DNA of 64,000 nucleotides. It comes from Rhynchosporium graminicola. Lineage: Eukaryota > Ascomycota > Leotiomycetes > Helotiales > Ploettnerulaceae. The position numbers were made by a program, and so were the translations under genes. Position 1 is the stretch's first letter. Every line of letters begins with the position of its first letter. The notes beneath the pieces are model-generated. The model searched no databases. It saw nothing but the letters and a program-made list of their open reading frames with translations, and was not told the origin of the DNA. The stretch lies in assembly GCA_900074885.1 (NCBI GenBank), contig FJUW01000015.1, positions 1 to 64,000 of the forward strand, given 5' to 3'. This document shows positions 24,997-37,714 of this stretch, in pieces.

Positions 24997-27900
24997 CTAG
25001 GCGCTCTATTTTGTTCTATTAACTCTTAAGCGAGGATTTAGCGAATTCCGTAGCGGCTATTATCCGAGTAGCTATACGAAGAGCGTCCTCTCGATTAATA
25101 GCCTTAGTAGTAGTTACTAGAGATATTAGATTAATAAGGTCTTAGGAGGTTCTTACTTTATAGCTATTAAGTAGCTGAAACGGAGATATATTACTAAGTG
25201 ACTCGTAAGGAAGTATAAGGTATACGATATCTATTACTAAGAGTAATAAGCTCTAGTTATCTTAATAATAAGTATAGAAAGGATATAGTCTTTACTTAAT
25301 CTATTAGTTTATAATCTCGGTCTAGCTATCGACGTTCGGGTTATATATAGTAGTTAGCTTAACTTTCGTACTAAGGATATAGTAATACTTATTCTAGAAG
25401 CTTAAAATAAACTATAGTCTACGATCTGAAACGATCGAATCGAGTATACCGAAGTAATAGCTCTAGTAGATAGTAAAGAGCTTAGCTATCTATCTAGCTA
25501 TAATCGTTTTATAGTAAGGAATAGATACTAGTTTCTTTAATAATCTATCTATAATTACGAATATAGTATCGAAGCTACTCTTATCTAATAGTAACTCAGT
25601 GAAATCTATCGTTAGATATTAGTAAGGTCGTGCTAGGATTAGTAAGGGATAGAGGAACCTAGGGGTCTTATCTCTTTTCGCTTTTATCCGTATATAGCTA
25701 TAATTTGCAATATAGCATATAATATCCGCTATTATACCCCTCTAGTAGTAGCTATAACTAAGAAGTAGCTTAACTTTCGTATTCCTAGTATATACTACTT
25801 ATAGTTATATATAAATATAGCGAATAAGTGCTATTCGTAGCTCTAGAGGCTCAGTAGGGACTTCTAAACGCTCTTAAAAGAAGAGCTTTCCGCGGACTAA
25901 CTAATAGTCAGGATACTTCTATCTTACCTCCTCCCGAAGAGGTTCTAGCTCCGGAGACTTCTTATTAGCTAAAAAGACTTAGTCGATAATATTATAGTTC
26001 TCGATATCATAAGTAACTATAGTAGTAATATCAGGAGCTTCCCTTATAAGGAACTCTTTATCTTTACTTATAGGTAATTCTACTAGTAAGCCGGGGTTAT
26101 AGGTTTCAGCTTATAAGAAGGTCTCAGGAGTTCCTATTAGGGAAAGCTCGTAATAGAACTTAGTAATTATAAGCGAGTCCTAGAGGTCTTAAAGTACTTT
26201 ATTACTAATTTTATCGTTTAGGATTAGCTATTAGTTCCGAAGTGCGCGCTTTCTAGCTTCTAGCAGAGAGAGGTCCTGATTACAGCGTAATAGCATATTA
26301 GCTAGAGTATTTATAATCTCTATTTAGTATATAATCTTAAAGTAGAATTAGATAAAGAATTCAGCTTACCTCGCTTACTATATGTTAAAGTCTTTTATTA
26401 TTATGAAATACTCTAAAGTATAGTAATCTATATAGATATAGACTATCTTCTATATATCTAGCAGCTTAGGCTTATACTATTAAAAGGAACAGAAGATCGC
26501 TAAGAGCTCTTTATTATATATTAAGTAATTCAGCTCTATATCGATTATAGTTTTTAAGAAGAAACCGACTAGATAAAATATACTATTATCTTAAAGTTAT
26601 AAGAGCACGCTAGCTACTACCCTATTAGAAGAGTCAGTTTCAAGTCTAGTTTCCTTAAAGGGATTATAGTAATATAGAATCAGGGCCGACTAGAGAGCTT
26701 AATAGAAGCGCTCCTAAGCTTCCTAATACTTATTTCTAAAGCGAAAAGGGATATCTTTTCTAGTAAGGAAAGTAAGGGAGTAATAAATACTATTATAGTC
26801 TTTAATAAATCGATAGTAGAAGTTGCAGAAACTAAGATAACCTTATATACTATAAATATTATTAGCGTATTCCTAGTTCTTAATAACTTTAATCTTCTCG
26901 GGGTCGACTTCGATTCTATTAACTCTAATAATAAAGCTAAGGAATTTCGTACGAGTAATACTGAATTTAGACTTCTTAATATCAGCTTAAAGACTATAAG
27001 CTCGTAGAATCTTAAGAACCTTACGAATATAGATATTATACTCTACTTACGAATCCGAGTATATTAAGATATTATTAAGGTAAGCTAAGCAGAAGTCGTC
27101 TAAGTACTCTATTAATATATTATTAATAAAATATTAAAAGGTAGCTAGGCTATTAGTAAGTCCGAAGGGAAGCACTTTATACTTATACGTACTATATCAG
27201 GTGCGAAAGGTAATATAATCCTCTAAGTACTTAGATATACGTATCTTATAAAAAGCTTACTAAATATTAACTTTCGTAAAGATCTTTACTTTAGAGATTC
27301 TTACTATTATCTTATCGATTAAGGGAATCAGGTAGAGATCTTTCTAAGTAAGCTCGTTTAGCTTACGAAAGTCGACACAGAAACGGAGCTTACTACTTGC
27401 TTTCTTAGCTATAAGAATTAGTATAGCCTAAGGAGCAGTCGATAGTACGATAAACTCTTAATAGAGATTTTCGATAATATATCGCTTAGCCTTAGCTAAG
27501 TACTTATCAGGTATATAGCGAAGTAGCTCTATAGTCAGAGTGTTTTCCCTAATGAGTTTAATCTTATGATCTACTATAGGTCTCCTTTCTACTAAGTCGT
27601 TAGAAGCTCTAGCTGAGAATAGACCTTTAAATTCTTTCTATTTTATAGGGAGTTTTTCCTTAATTATCTTATCGTTCTCTTAGTATTTAGCCTCCCTAGC
27701 TTCGCTAGTCGTAAGGCCTTTATCGAGTATATATAACTTGATATTATTAGTAGCTTAAGTGTTTTTATAGTATTAAATTTCGTCTTGAATTTCTCTTATA
27801 GAAGTAACGAAAACTTCTGAACTATCTCTCTTATTTCGGTACTTTCAGTAGAAGTAGAAGTTATATATAGTAGTAACGGAGATCTAGTTAATATCAGTTT

Positions 27901-29480
27901 TATAGAGCAAGTCTCTTACTTCTCGATATACTTACTTATTAATCTAGTTCTACTTAGTTATATTATAGGTAATATTATCCTTCTCTCGTGAACCGGGATC
28001 ATAAGTCTAGAAGAGGTTATTAGCTAGCTCGTGACTTACTAATAGCTTATTTATAACCTATACGCTATACTTCTATTCTCTTATAAACGCTAAGGAGCGA
28101 CTTTCCTTTCTAAGTAGTACTAGTCGGGGAGCTTATACGCTAGTAACTTCTTAGTTTATTAGAGTATCCTATCGCTCTTAGTTAAGCTGATATTATTAGT
28201 CTATTACCTTATTACCTAGAGGTAATAGTAGCTCTAGTCTTTTGTCGAAATAGCGTACTAATAGCATATCTATAGGCTACTTCAGACAGTTCTTATAGCG
28301 ATAGTTATAATTTTATTTAAGTTTATAATACTCTAAGAATTTGCATCTTATTAGTATATTATTACTTTCTAAATTAGTAATCAGAAAAGGGAAGTTAACT
28401 CGACGATAATCGATAGTAAGAGTAAGGAGAATTACGTAGGTAATAGTAATACTAGCCTTTCTATTTTAGCTAGTAAGAATAATAGGTTTCGGGAGAGTAA
28501 GGAAATTAATACCTAAGAGATAACGAAGTTTAAGAGCGACTAAAGTATATAGAGCTCTAAAGATATTTACTTTACTATCGATATATACTTCTGTTTTAAT
28601 AAATAATCTATTTCTTTCTAATTTTATAGTAACTAGGAATTATTTCCCTTTAGTAAGAGAACGGAAATTAGTATTTAAATTATTCTATAGATCGAGGCGT
28701 TTACTATAGGAGGAGATTATCCTATAGCTTAGTAGTTTCCCGATAACTTATTAATCTCTATTAAAGAGGAATTATTAGTATTCTTATTATCCTCCTTTAT
28801 ACTATAAAGAGTAATAACATCCTCTACTAACTAACTAGTTATCTTAGCGATTTTTATAGCATTAAGATATTCCCGAGCCTAATAGCTTTCTTTCTTATAG
28901 ATATAGCAGGTATTAGTAGTAGCAGTAATACGAGGTACTTATCGTGAGCTAGGATCACGGATCTCAGGAGCGAATCGTATAGTCTTAGTAGTATAATCGT
29001 TAATCTAGGAGCTACTCTTAGTAATACGTTCGATACCGAAGGAGGTCTCTCTCTTAAGAATACCTAGAGTTCTAACGGGAATAGTAGTAGCGAGAGCTGC
29101 CTTCTTAATAAGATTCTCTTTAGTAGTAATATTACGAGACTTATGATCTATAATAGCTAAGTACTCGTCGAGGAGGTTATAGTTACTATCTATCTTATAC
29201 TTTTCAGTTATAATATAAGCTTTTAAAGCAGGAGAGATCTTCTTTAGGACGTCCTTAAACTATTAGTCTCTAGAGATCTTACTAGTAGTAGCGAGGTTAG
29301 TAAACTTAACTCGGAACTAGTTATAAGTCATATTTCTAGTTATCTTCAGGTTCTTATAAGTAGCCTTAGCACGCTAGATATAATTATAATTAAAGAAGCG
29401 CTAGTCTAAACCTCTAAGAACATTAGAAGCGGTCTTGAATTAGCTATTAGCGCTAGTATCTATATATTAGAAGATAATAG
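24997..29480 (-). pseudogene. RIP-destroyed pol of F (integrase to protease)
   Basis: Minus-strand readings give the integrase core (DFTELLLDKSSFDTIFVIID near 25500-25600), RT with KVLPFGLTNS (reverse complement of 27140-27190) and an active site reading YLNN (27061-27081), a damaged YLDD. The order confirms Gypsy. C interrupts the element at 29480. Confidence 0.78.
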
Positions 29481-29682
29481 TGTGACAGCGCATGGTATAC
29501 GTGGCAGATACGGGCCAGTATCAGTGCCTTAGGCATACCCTCCTTATATATATAGAAGGTGCAGACTCCTTCAGAGCTCTATATCTTTCTGTTTCCTTCG
29601 TACTAGACTATATAAGATCGCTCTTAGCCTCCCTACTTATTTATTCTTACTTATATACCGCCTTAAGTCTTATATCGTTATA
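29481..29682 (+). repeat. 5' LTR of C
   Basis: A 202-bp LTR from TGTGACAGCG to TCGTTATA. The 64-codon open frame across it is incidental. Confidence 0.92.
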
Positions 29683-30637
29683 TTAAATAGAAAGATTAAG
29701 ACCGCCGGGGATAGTATTAAATAATATCTTACCTAGAAAACTCGATTCGCACGTACGACTACTAGAGAGCTCTTCGCTGAGTTATCTCTACTTACCTTAG
29801 ATTTTCGGAATTATACGGAAATAGTTAGTACTATTAATTACGAATTCGATAGTTAGATTTTCAAAAGAGCTAAGATTCTAGAGATCTCTCAGATAGCTAA
29901 GAATTTGAATATAATTTAGCCTCAGAAGTACTAGTATTACTACGAAGTCACTCTCGGATACTTCGAAACTCGTTCCTTCGTGCGTACGAAGTAAAACAGC
30001 AGACGAATTTTAGGTGGAAACTTCCCTATAAGCCTTAATATTTATTATTCCCTCACCCGACTTTAACCTTCCGAAAGCAGCTCTAATAGCGAAAAACCTT
30101 ACTTTTAGGCTAAGACGAAATAGCTTATTACCCTAGCGTGAAATTATCGGAATTCGACTCGTAATCCCTATACTCCGGTATAATTTATCCCCCTTAGCAG
30201 AATCGACCTCCCTCTACTAGAACCTTTAATTTAATACTTTCTATATCTACTTAACGAAGATATCTAACTCTCCTTAATCTTTTAGCTTCTTTGGAATTCG
30301 ATTTAGACTTTCGTTTCTTTCGTAACCTTTAAGTATTTCAATTACTCGCTTAGCCTCGCTTATTTAGCAAAACTCATTATTATAATTACTAGTAAACCTT
30401 ATCTAGGAACCTACTTTAGAATTGCAATTTCGCTCTAATCGTAGTAATATCACTAGAGATTACGTTTCCTTCTGTAGAAGAGATAATCTCGATACTAAAT
30501 TAGTATCTACGGTTTCGGTTTGATAGAAATTTAGAAGGTTATCTTAATATTTAACTACGTTTTATACTTACTTTATTTCCTTAGTTATTTCGATTCTTCA
30601 AGGCTCGAGGGCGAGCCTTTATCTTAGAAGGGGGTAA

Positions 30638-30839
30638 TATGACGGCGCATAGTATACGTGGCAGATACAGGCCAGTATCGGTACCTTAGGTATACCCTCC
30701 TTATATATATAGAAGGTGCAGACTCCTTTAGAGCTCTGAATCTTTCTGTTTCCTTCGTACTAGACTATATAAGATCGCTCTTAGCCTCCCTACTTGTTTA
30801 TTCTTACTTATATACCGCCTTGAGTCTTGTGTCGTTACA
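30638..30839 (+). repeat. 3' LTR of C
   Basis: A 202-bp LTR from TATGACGGCG to GTCGTTACA, paired with 29481-29682. The 72-codon open frame across it is incidental. Confidence 0.92.
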
Positions 30840-30844
30840 AATAG

Positions 30845-32144
30845 TCTTAGCTTCTTCTCCGGTATACTTAAAGTAAGCCTTAACTTATATATCGCTAGTA
30901 AGGAAATTATTAGAATATTCTTCTAAAAAGAGCTTTATATCTATCTTCCACGTATCGTACTTAATCTCACTATTATAATTAGTAAAGAGAAAGCGAGAGA
31001 ACTTAACTTAGTAAGACTCGATAGCCTTTATAGCGTTATCGAGCTTTAGAAGAAAGTGATCTATAGTAAGTTAGAAGTCGATAGTAAGAGATCGTGACTT
31101 CCTAGTAGTATTAGCGTTAGCTTCTAGAGCGAGAGTAGCAGTTATAGCAGTAGTAATAATAGCGTTTATAACTTATATCTATTTATCTGAGAAACTAGGA
31201 GGCGCTATCGTGAATTCTAGCTAAGAGTCAGTTTCTATTTAAGGAGTAAGTATAGCACTTTGTATTTCCGAAGTAAAAGAGATTAGAAGTAATATAAGTT
31301 ATAAAGGGGCAGTAGTAGTATTAATAATTAACTTTAATAACTCGGGACAAGGTATAAGTGCCTCAGTAGCGTTCTCGAAATCGTTATTACTATCGCTATT
31401 AGAGCCTGATACTATTTCTTCTTTTATTAGATCACTCTTAATAGTATCCCTAATAATATCCTCTACTAACGCGCTTTCGCTCTTCCTCTTCTATTCAGGG
31501 AACCCGAGTCTATCTAGTACAAAGGGCTCTCGAGTGCTTCAGCGCGGTTATATATAAGAGGGCCCGCTATAGCTAAAAACGCGCTTAAGAGGGACCTAAA
31601 GCTTAATAGTAACCTATTTAAAGGGATAAAGATTAATATAGCGCGAGAGTAAGTATATTCTTAAAGTCTCTTAGTAGAGTATATATTTAAGGTATTAGGA
31701 GGTTACTAATTAGGTTCACTTTAGATTCCTTTTATAAGTTCACTTTACTTCGGCTATCGAGTTCTTTTCTTATAAGTATATATAGAGTTAGAATCGTAAG
31801 AGAGAGCTTCGCAGAGGTTATAGAGGTTCGTAGAAGTCGCGATATTAGAAGGGTTTAAAGTCAAGGATACGTAAAGCTAAGCACGAGGCTAAAGGCGTAA
31901 AAAATATCGTAATAGGGTTTTTTAGTAGAATTATACTATAGAAGTAATACTAATTAAGGGAGGGAGTTTAGCTTTCTCTGAAACACTCTACTTCTAAGGT
32001 ATAGAAGTAGATAGCGCGTATAATTAAAGTTATCGAGTATAGGTAAGGTGGAAGTCGTAGAAGTCGTACTAAGAAGGTAATACTAGCTTTAATACTTCTA
32101 AATAGATATTTCTACTTCCTAGCGAGGTAATTAATCTTTTCTTA
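30845..32144 (-). pseudogene. F, gag and leader region
   Basis: By position (between protease/RT and the 5' LTR of a minus-strand Gypsy) this should hold gag and the untranslated leader. I see no clear motif, and RIP stops occur in every frame. Confidence 0.5.
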
Positions 32145-32375
32145 TATTACAGTAGAGGCATAAGGAGTCGATAACGAATTATATTCGCCCTTAAGAGTGC
32201 GCTAAGTAAAGGGAAGAAAAGATAAAGAGGAGGTTTCTACTCTCGACTCTCTCTCTAAGTATAACTATAGGGCTATACTAACTAATCATCCTCTAGTACG
32301 CACTAACCGTATTCCGCTAGCCCTGCCTGCTATGATACCTAGGAGCCTGAGGCCGTTATAGTATGGACTATAACA
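32145..32375 (-). repeat. 5' LTR of F
   Basis: A 231-bp LTR from TATTACAG to CTATAACA. The TSD AGAAG follows at 32376-32380. Confidence 0.92.
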
Positions 32376-35300
32376 AGAAGAAGATAAATACGCTAGATAA
32401 GGAAGGTAACGCTAAGAAGTACTAGGTATATAATACTATAGATTATATATCTTTCGACTATATAGTAGAAGAAAGAGAGAAAGCTAAGGAGAAGTTCAAA
32501 GCGAAGAACTCTTCTAAGTTTAAAGGTAACTTTGAAAGAGTCTTTAAGAAAGCATATAGATAATATGTCGCAGAGTACGAAAGTATAGAAGATAAGTACA
32601 TAGCTACTGCTTTTACTTTATATGAAGCCGGGAGTGATATAGATTATAATTCCGACGACGAAAAGCCGGAAGCTCTATTCATGACTTCTATAGGACTTAT
32701 CTTAATAGAAGCCGTATAACTAATAACAGAAACTCTAGTAAATACGGCTTTTAAGTACCTAATAGATACTGCCGAAGAAGCTACAGAAGAGGACCGGACT
32801 ATAGAGATGATAATAAGCAGCCCCCGATATAATTCGTTAGTTTTCCATAGAATTATAATCGATACTAGAGCAGCAAAAGTATCTATAGTAAGTAAAGGTT
32901 AATACGAAGCTTATAAGGCTCTATATAAGGCTGAACTCTTACCTTCCCGTGGAATAAACGTTAAATTCGGTATTAGTAAAGCTACTTCTATTAGTATAAT
33001 AATTATACCTTCTCTAATTAGAAAGATCCAATTTGAGGTTATAGCTATAGATACCCCGTTTCTACTCTATTTAGATAATATAGATAAGCTTAAGGTTGTA
33101 TTAGATAATCTTCGTAATATACTTATTACGCTATAGGGAGATATACTAGTAGTACGGAGATTCGGCTACTTCTTCTTACTTTAGAAGGATTTACTTAAGA
33201 TATATATTACAGAGTGTTTCTAGTTAAATACGAGAGTACTTACGGAGACAGATTTACGTCGACTTTACTACTGATTCGGATACCTCTTAGTAAAAAAGCT
33301 AGAAGATTTACTATAATAAGCCGGTCACGAGCATAACTCAGAGGTACTAAAGGAGCTTACTAAGCTCTATAAGTACTACTAGCTATACGGAAGATTACTA
33401 AGCAGATTTAAGTTCAAGCTCCACGATACTAATAATATATACTTCAATTACGAAGTACTGATCGATATTATGCAACTAGATAGTCGATAAGTCTTATATA
33501 TAGTCGATTAAGGTACTACCTTCCAGAATAAAGGTTTTCTTACTAATATATCTGCAGAGTATATATAGAACTAATTTAAGCAGGTATAAATAGATACTTA
33601 TCTTAGACTACTTAATTTTATTATTATAGATATAGGTACGTAATTTAAGTTAAAAGAATTCGTATAGAGTACTAAGATAGAGAGTTCTATAGTTAAAGTT
33701 ATACTTATAGAGGCTCACTACTCTATTAGTAAGGTAGAGAGATACTACGGCCCTCTGAAGAGAGCTTATATGATAATTCGGAAGGAGTTACTATACCTCA
33801 GTTAAGATATAGCACTATAGATAGTATTCCACGTAATTAACTATATTTCTGGACCTAGTGGAATTATATCTATTTTACTAGTATTTAGAATATACCCCAG
33901 AATAGTAGAGATAGACGCCTCTTTACTATTAGTCTCCTAACGAGCTACTGCACTTTATAAGGCTATAGAAGAGATTCGTAAGCTACGGAGTCGTCGGTAA
34001 GTTAATAACACCCTAAATACTCGGAATAGACTTAGTTCTATAGTAGTAAGAGACTTTCTATTGAACTCTCTAGTACTAGTTTAGAGAGAGAAAGGCTTCT
34101 GGGATAGACCTTAGCTACTTATTTCTATAGATAGAGAGAACTACGTAATAGAAATCGATAGTAGACTAACGACCTTTCGCTCTATATTAATTAAACTATA
34201 GTACGAAGAAGAAATCGATTCTGACGAACTAGAGGGTATTTTACCTGATATTATACTCTTACTATCACTTAGTACTACTAAGTTAAATCGACTTATACTA
34301 GTACTAAAGAAGCAACCTTATCGAGATCAACAAAAGCTAATTCGATTCAGAGATAATAATATTAAAGTTTTCTTAAATTATACAGATGAATTATTCATTA
34401 GTTTCCTAGTAGTAGAACCTTAATACGCTACGTTAAGATATAAGGAGATTAATAGTCTAATCGCTACAGGGATCTTTGAATTAGTTCATAAAGACGAATT
34501 ACTAGCTGGAGCTAGGGTTTTTAACGCTAAATTCATCGACTAGACTAAATTTGAGAGTATATAGAAAGCTTACGAGAAGTCTAGACTAGTTATATAAGCG
34601 TATAATAACACTAGAAAGAACTAAGTACTTATTATATCACTAACTATTCAACGAGTCAGCTAACGACTACTACTAGTATACGCAGTTATACACCTTGAGT
34701 TTAAGGTATATAGCCGTGATATTATATAAGCTTATACTTAGTTTACGTTATACTTAATACGTGACTTCTTCGTGCGCCCTCTAAAGGAGATTCTGACTTA
34801 GCTATATTAGTTTTTATAGTACGTTAGGCCTATATATAGTATACTAGAGTTAGCGAACTATTAGTTCAGTATATACTATAGATATAAGGTTAAGAAGCTC
34901 CATATAGTACTATCGATATTCGATACGTATCTATTATCTATTTCAGGTAATAAAGCTAGTATAAGAGCTCTTAGTCTTCAGATTACTAATACTTTCTTCG
35001 TTAGTAATAAGACCTTTATAGATATAGAAGAAAGAGAGCTATAGAAAGCTAGGTTCAAGTCGAACGAGAGAGAGTAATTAACTACTTCATATCTAATTAA
35101 CTTTAATAGAGGTCATATTACCTTAGAAACTAATAGCTCTATTCGACTATCTTAATAATCGTACGATAAGACGCTAAGAATAATTAAGAAAGAACTAGTT
35201 AATCTCACTAACTCCTGTGAAAGTATATAATAAGGTCTTACCTAAATCGAGTAATTTACCGCCTAAAGAGCTAGAGGTTTATAACTAGTAATTATTTCTT

Positions 35301-35960
35301 AGCCGGAAGTATCGTTTAATATCTCTTTTACTATATAAACTATAAAGCCGATAGAGAAAGACTTTAAGCTTTTAAATAAGAGAATCTTATAATAAAAGCT
35401 TAACTATAGTAAAGGTCTCTAATACGTTAAATTAGATAAGAAGTCTCTGAAACTCGTCGTATTTTACCGATAGTTCATTTGCTAATTTGAAAGACTTCTA
35501 CTCTTAAATTAGCTATATCTGCGTACTTATAGATAAGTATAATAAGGTAAGCGTTATTCACTAGTCTTCGGTATACTATAAGAGAGTTATCAGATCTATA
35601 CTAGCCTCTGAACTATACGCTATATCAGAATATTTTAATATAGCTAGTACTATTAAGACTACTATCGAACAGATCATAGAGATCATAGTACTACCTTTAG
35701 TTATAGTTACCGATTCTAAGTCTTTATATAACTACGTAATATAACTTAATACTATAAGAGAGAAGAGATTAATAATTAACTTTATATATCTATATTAGGC
35801 GTACGAAAGAAAAGAGATATCAGAGGTAATTTAGGTAGTAGGGCCAGATAACCCTGCGGATACGATAACTAAGATAAATTACAACGGAGCTCTAAAGGAG
35901 CTATTACACACAAATTAATTAGTTATTAAGCCTATAGAATAGGTAGATAGAGGGAATTTA
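32376..35960 (+). pseudogene. RIP-destroyed Copia pol of E
   Basis: The plus-strand reading gives the end of gag; a protease block with a DTRAAKVSIV motif near 32858 (DTGA-like); integrase with a zinc-binding region near 33260-33400 and a core near 33470-33830 (YYGPLKRAY); RT with YSRDII and AYT blocks near 34709-34750; and RNase H near 35500-35880 with TDSKSLYNYV. Integrase before RT is diagnostic of Copia. Stops are TAA/TAG at likely Gln/Trp sites. CpA and TpG are somewhat more frequent here than in the Gypsy elements, so RIP may have been milder. Confidence 0.82.
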
Positions 35961-36167
35961 GATAACTTGAAGCCGGAAGAGAGCTTATAAGGCGTTTAGT
36001 TTAGTTATCTTTTAAGCAGAATCTTTAGACCTAATCACGTGGAAACCTATATACTACATAATACTTCTGCACGAGTAGTACTACGGTACTACTCTTATTA
36101 GAAGGCAAAAAGCGTTACTTTTATACGGAGAAGTAGGTAGTTTAGAGCTACTTTAAAGTACTCCTAG

Positions 36168-36360
36168 TGTTAGTCCATAGTCACGTGTTAGTCGAGTATC
36201 TGCACCGGGGTTTAGCCGGCCAGATATATCTCCCTTACGGAGTCTCGACTACCTAGAAAAGCTAGCCACGATATAACAGATAATACTACTACTACTATTA
36301 TTATACTTTAGCTCACGCAGACTACTTGATTTTACGTACTACGACAGAGTGATACCAACA
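36168..36360 (+). repeat. Probable 3' LTR of E
   Basis: It begins TGTTAGTCC (ancestral TGTTGG likely) and ends ATACCAACA, giving inverted ends TGTTGG/CCAACA. The partner LTR is not in the window, so the start is inferred. B3 sequence starts at 36361. Confidence 0.6.
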
Positions 36361-36888
36361 ATAAATATCTATTTAATTCGACTAATACTAATAGAGAGCT
36401 CCCGGGTAATCGATTCTATATATAATTAATAATCTTCGATTAATTAGATTAATTCTATAGTAAGTACCGAATCGGAAAGGCTACGAGAGTATTCCGGTGA
36501 AGTCGTAAGAGCTAGCTAAGCTTTTTTAGAAAGTATTAGATAAGCGAGGCTAAGCGAAAGTAATAGAATACTTGAAAGTTATAGAAGAAGCGAAAGTCTA
36601 AATCGAATTCTAAAGAAGCTAAGAGATTAAGGAGAGTTAGATATCTTAGTTAAGTAGATATAAGGAGTATTAAATTAAAAGTCCTAGTAGAGAGAAGTCG
36701 ATTCTACTAAGAGGGATAAATTATACCGAGGTATAGGGATTACGAGTCGAATTCCGGTAATTTCCGCTAAAGTAATAAGCTATTTCGTCCTAGCTTAAAA
36801 GTAAGGTTTTTCGCTATTAGAGCTGCTTTCGGAAGGTTAAAGTCGGGTAAGAGGATAATAAAGTTTCAGGGCCTTAAGGGAAGTTTCT
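36361..36888 (-). mobile_element. B3, internal fragment
   Basis: Reverse complement of the B interior (compare 49940-50460). It is bounded on the left by the end of E and on the right by the start of the B1 LTR. Its last five bases, GTTTC (36884-36888), recur at 58392-58396, where B3 resumes. B3 is therefore the host layer of this half of the stack. Confidence 0.88.
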
Positions 36889-36917
36889 ATAACGGCGCAT
36901 AGTATACGTAGCAGATT
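36889..36917 (+). repeat. B1 5' LTR, first piece
   Basis: The first 29 bp of the B LTR up to and including CAGAT. The remaining 174 bp follow at 47786-47959, which together give the normal 203 bp. Confidence 0.88.
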
Positions 36918-37184
36918 GTAACGACACAAGACTCAAGGCGGTATACAAGCAAGAATAAACGAGTAGGGAGGCTAAGAGCGATCTTATATAGTCTACTACA
37001 AAAGAAACAAAAAGATAAAGAAGGAGGAAGAAGAGAGATGGAGTGCAAAGCACCTTATATACATATGCCAGTACTAGTCCGATACTATACTAGGTCGGAT
37101 ACTAGTTCTGCCGGGATACCTATGAACTCGGGCCCTATTATCTATCCTTCTTCTTATATAATATTCAGGTAAGCTATCGTCATA
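36918..37184 (-). repeat. 3' LTR of A2
   Basis: A 267-bp LTR starting TGTAACGACAC, with many CpA/TpG kept in its first 150 bp. The complement of a polypurine tract follows (37187-37197). Confidence 0.92.
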
Positions 37185-37714
37185 TTACCCTCCCCCTAAA
37201 AAGAGCTTAACCCTAAGCTCGGAAGGTTATAGTTTATACTAGAATTAGTCTTTATTATAACTATTTTCGTCGATATTCGCGTAATAAGCGCTAGCTGTTC
37301 TTTAATAGTAGTAATTTCTTTATCAGGTTCTAACTAGTTACGTCGCTATAATAATACTATATTAGTCGTAGCTTCCAAATCGGGTAATAAGTAGTATTTA
37401 CTTTATCTATTTATAATAGGAGTCGAGTTTAAGTAGGGCGTAGGATATATAAAGGAAGGAGTTTATTAATATTAGAGCCTTTCCTTTTCAACCGCGATAA
37501 CCACTTTAACTTATAAGTTTACTTTCCCTAGACTATAATATAGCTCTTATAGTAGGTATCGTTACTAACTACTATAGCAGTCTACTATAATCTTATATAT
37601 CAATCGACCTAATTAACTCTTCTCTTAATATAAGTAAGTTTCCTATCTTAGTTTTAGGGATAATCCTCAAGTGTAGTATAGGAGTTTCACAGATCTATAA
37701 CGCTAACTCCTATA

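Larger units (their letters stand above)
29481..30839 (+). mobile_element. Non-autonomous LTR element C (B family, gag-deleted)
   Basis: A 1359-bp element with two 202-bp LTRs and the TSD AATAG (29476-29480 and 30840-30844). The 955-bp interior matches the 5' half of the B interior up to about 30360, then differs, and it lacks the B gag and zinc knuckle. A purine-rich tract (30627-30637) precedes the right LTR. RIP is lighter at the LTR edges. It cannot code for its own movement. Confidence 0.93.
17403..32375 (-). mobile_element. Gypsy retrotransposon F, carrying H2 and C
   Basis: A 15-kb insertion into E, flanked by AGAAG (17398-17402 and 32376-32380), with 231-bp LTRs at both ends. Without H2 (18280-24991) and C (29481-30839) about 6.9 kb of F remains, a normal Gypsy length. 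Minus orientation is shown by the C-rich tract just after the left LTR and by the domain order: integrase near 25480-25620, RT near 27050-27180, gag towards 30900-32100. Confidence 0.9.
10354..36360 (+). mobile_element. Copia LTR retrotransposon E, interrupted by G and F
   Basis: A plus-strand Copia element visible as three pieces: 10354-10629, 16563-17402 and 32376-36360. The pieces are joined exactly by the TSDs of G (AATAG) and F (AGAAG). The domain order is gag, protease, integrase, reverse transcriptase, RNase H, which is the Copia order with integrase before RT. The right end is a probable LTR ending CCAACA at 36360, followed directly by B3 sequence. The 5' LTR lies left of A1 and is not in the window. 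Confidence 0.85.

Noticed and set aside
29492..29686. 64-codon open frame, and its partner at 30658-30876 (72 codons)
   Set aside because: Both lie across the two LTRs of element C and are the same LTR sequence read twice. They end at or just past the LTR ends and have no protein features.
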